From Corallococcus silvisoli (lineage in GTDB: Bacteria; Myxococcota; Myxococcia; Myxococcales; Myxococcaceae): a stretch of DNA of 64,000 nucleotides. A program made the translations under genes and the position numbers. The stretch lies in assembly GCF_009909145.1 (NCBI RefSeq), contig NZ_JAAAPJ010000029.1, positions 41,078-105,077 on the forward strand, in the 5' to 3' direction. Positions 62,755-64,000 of this stretch are shown one piece after another; position 1 is the stretch's first letter; every line of letters starts with the position of its first letter. Below the pieces are notes generated by a model. The model was not told the origin of the DNA, searched no databases, and was given only the letters and a program-made list of their open reading frames with translations.

Positions 62755-63048
62755 ATGCGCATCCGTTCCCTCCTCACCGCTGCCGCCCTCCTCTCGATGG
62801 CTCCCGTCACGAGCTTCGCGGCCGTTCAATGTAGCTACATCTGCGACGGGGCAAATTGCGATCAGCGCTGCAGCGACGGCATCGTTCCCACCACTTGCCG
62901 GGGCGCGGGCTACTGTTTTGACCCGACTCCTGAGTCCGTCTCTTCCGCGTCTGTCACGGAGCAGGAAGCCCAGCGAGCCGAGGACTCCGCCCCGGTCTGC
63001 AGTGAGGAGCACCCGGACACAGCGCGGAGCGCAACCGCCGAGAGCTGA
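62755..63048 (+). CDS. Small secreted Cys-rich protein
   Basis: 97 residues: signal peptide MRIRSLLTAAALLSMAPVTS, then CSYICDGANCDQRC with further Cys at residues 48, 54 and 82 suggesting disulfides, and an acidic Ser/Glu-rich tail. GGAG lies 7 bases before ATG 62755. No family is recognised. Confidence 0.7.
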   Translation: MRIRSLLTAAALLSMAPVTSFAAVQCSYICDGANCDQRCSDGIVPTTCRGAGYCFDPTPESVSSASVTEQEAQRAEDSAPVCSEEHPDTARSATAES

Positions 63049-63052
63049 GCCA

Positions 63053-63874
63053 TCAGCGCGGATGCGGCATCGCGCCGCAGGGGTGTGAGCGCGAAGCGCT
63101 CCGCACAGCGCGCGGTTCGCCGTCCCACGAGTCGTTGCTTCTGGGACGGCGAACTCCCCGTGGTGCTGCTATTCGGAGTCGGTCAGTCCAGGGGGGGCAG
63201 GTGAAGCTCGCGGGCACGGACCAGGGTTGGTAATCATTCGTGGCATCCTGGGCGAAGAAGTAGACGCGATTGCCGAGACGGGCAAACCCATCCGGCGAGG
63301 AGCCCAAGCTGCCCGGACGAGGGTCCCCGACTTGCCCGGTCGTCGCCACGGAGCCCAAGGTGAACCAAGGTTCGCTGGACAGGTGATCCACGGACGAGCT
63401 GAAGGGGACCGGACCTTCGCCGGTGGCGAACACGGGAGAGGCTGGATCGCGATCCAGGCTGAGCGGGCGGCGGAGCTGGCTCGTCCCGGCGGCCGTGCCA
63501 TCCGACACCCACAGGGTCACATCCCGGAGCGCAAGGCCGCCGCTGAAGACCCCCACCGTGAAGAAGAGCTTACCCGGGGACGTGGTCTTCCGCTGGATGA
63601 ATGGATTTGTATACGGCTCGCCTTCGTAGGGATTGGGCAGGGTCGTGTTCAAGGCCTTGCCCCCTCCGTAGAGTCGGCCGCGGATGATTCCGGGACCGGA
63701 CCCAGGCGGTGTAACGATTCGCACGAGGGAGGCTGTCCCTGCCGGGCAAGCCCGCGCCGTGCCGTCGCGAAGGGTCGAACCCACGGGCGCAGGAGTTTCA
63801 TTGCCAGGCGCCGCACTGCTCGCGAGGAGACTCAAACCCAACAGGGCGCACCCATGCCATCGCAGTATATCCAT
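63053..63874 (-). CDS. ELWxxDGT-type secreted protein, probable frameshift near its end
   Basis: 273 residues as read. The N-terminus MDILRWHGCALLGLSLLASS is a signal peptide. LWVSDGTAAGTSQL matches the ELWxxDGT repeat of long myxobacterial secreted proteins, so this is a single short member. After FTCPPW at about 63185-63200 the sequence becomes Arg/Pro-rich. A run of seven C occurs there; with one base fewer the frame would read GLTDSE and stop at 63169-63171, just before a hairpin. The last 40 residues as read are therefore doubtful. Confidence 0.6.
   Translation of the reverse strand: MDILRWHGCALLGLSLLASSAAPGNETPAPVGSTLRDGTARACPAGTASLVRIVTPPGSGPGIIRGRLYGGGKALNTTLPNPYEGEPYTNPFIQRKTTSPGKLFFTVGVFSGGLALRDVTLWVSDGTAAGTSQLRRPLSLDRDPASPVFATGEGPVPFSSSVDHLSSEPWFTLGSVATTGQVGDPRPGSLGSSPDGFARLGNRVYFFAQDATNDYQPWSVPASFTCPPWTDRLRIAAPRGVRRPRSNDSWDGEPRAVRSASRSHPCGAMPHPR
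63115..63154. terminator. Hairpin between convergent genes
   Basis: A 13-bp perfect stem, 63115-63127 (GTTCGCCGTCCCA) with 63142-63154 (TGGGACGGCGAAC), 14-base loop. It follows the stop at 63048 on the plus strand and would follow a stop at 63169 on the minus strand. No T-tract. Confidence 0.65.
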
Positions 63875-63945
63875 TCCTCTCCTGCCCACGTCGGCGAGCG
63901 TTGAGTCACGGCACGCGGCCCGTCTAGAGCGCCGAACAGGTTAGG

Positions 63946-64000
63946 TCACGCCGCGCGCTGATAGCGCGCGGCGACCTCGAGGTTTTGGACGACCGCGAGT
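63946..64000 (-). CDS. Possible C-terminus of a gene extending beyond the window
   Basis: In one minus-strand frame the last 17 codons read LAVVQNLEVAARYQRAA followed by TGA at 63948-63946. The amino-acid composition looks protein-like, but this is too short to identify or to be sure. Confidence 0.3.
   Translation of the reverse strand, partial: LAVVQNLEVAARYQRAA
63949..63973. repeat. Perfect GC-rich inverted repeat at the window end
   Basis: CGCCGCGCGCT (63949-63959) and AGCGCGCGGCG (63963-63973), 11-bp perfect stem, 3-base loop; followed by ACCTCGAGGTTTT. It overlaps the end of the possible partial gene and could be a terminator or a mobile-element end. Confidence 0.55.

Overview
The window looks like a chromosomal segment of a myxobacterium, probably Myxococcaceae (Myxococcus/Corallococcus-like). 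The reasons are very high G+C with strong G/C third positions, a large chemosensory operon, abundant two-component genes, an ELWxxDGT-type secreted protein and pilin-like sequence. That placement is inference from gene content; no rRNA or other decisive marker is present. I saw no tRNA, rRNA, CRISPR array, riboswitch or complete insertion sequence, and no gene-free stretch longer than about 300 bases.

1-8.2 kb: the start of a secreted protein running off the left edge, a MazG-VOC fusion, rpsT, lptE, a zinc-ribbon membrane protein, then divergent leuS and asnS (asnS with a clear intrinsic terminator) and two small exported or membrane proteins.

8.3-20.9 kb (all minus strand): a chemosensory operon transcribed cheY-cheA-cheW-cheW-two small paralogous membrane proteins-HEAT protein-cheR-cheB-cheY, followed by an ABC exporter pair and a beta-hydroxyacid dehydrogenase. 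No methyl-accepting receptor is encoded here although cheR and cheB are.

21-33 kb (all minus strand): a tightly packed housekeeping block reading yceD-rpmF-plsX-fabH-fabD-fabG-acpP-fabF-rpiB-glyA-nrdR-ribD-ribE-ribH-nusB and a stand-alone M17 peptidase N-terminal domain. It starts from a near-consensus sigma-70 promoter. It covers fatty acid initiation, one-carbon metabolism and riboflavin synthesis.

33-53 kb (plus strand): a secreted TPR protein and lipoprotein, a PhoB/PhoR-like pair, a phosphoesterase, a secreted S1 protease, a ClC channel, TauE/DUF1634, SixA, a shortened SPFH protein, a second PhoB-like regulator, then porin-pstS-pstC-pstA-pstB-phoU. Three Pho-box-like direct repeats sit in front of phoB, the porin and pstC, so this region reads as the phosphate-starvation regulon.

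51-64 kb (mixed): a GT21 glycosyltransferase, a second phosphoesterase, a single-domain response regulator, a CorC/CNNM protein that appears to start at ATC, a GT4 glycosyltransferase, a lipoprotein, a Gly/Ala-rich repetitive protein coupled to a TPR protein, two convergent membrane proteins, a zinc-ribbon/pilin-like hybrid, a small Cys-containing secreted protein and an ELWxxDGT protein with a probable frameshift. Several genes in the last part are probably lineage-specific.
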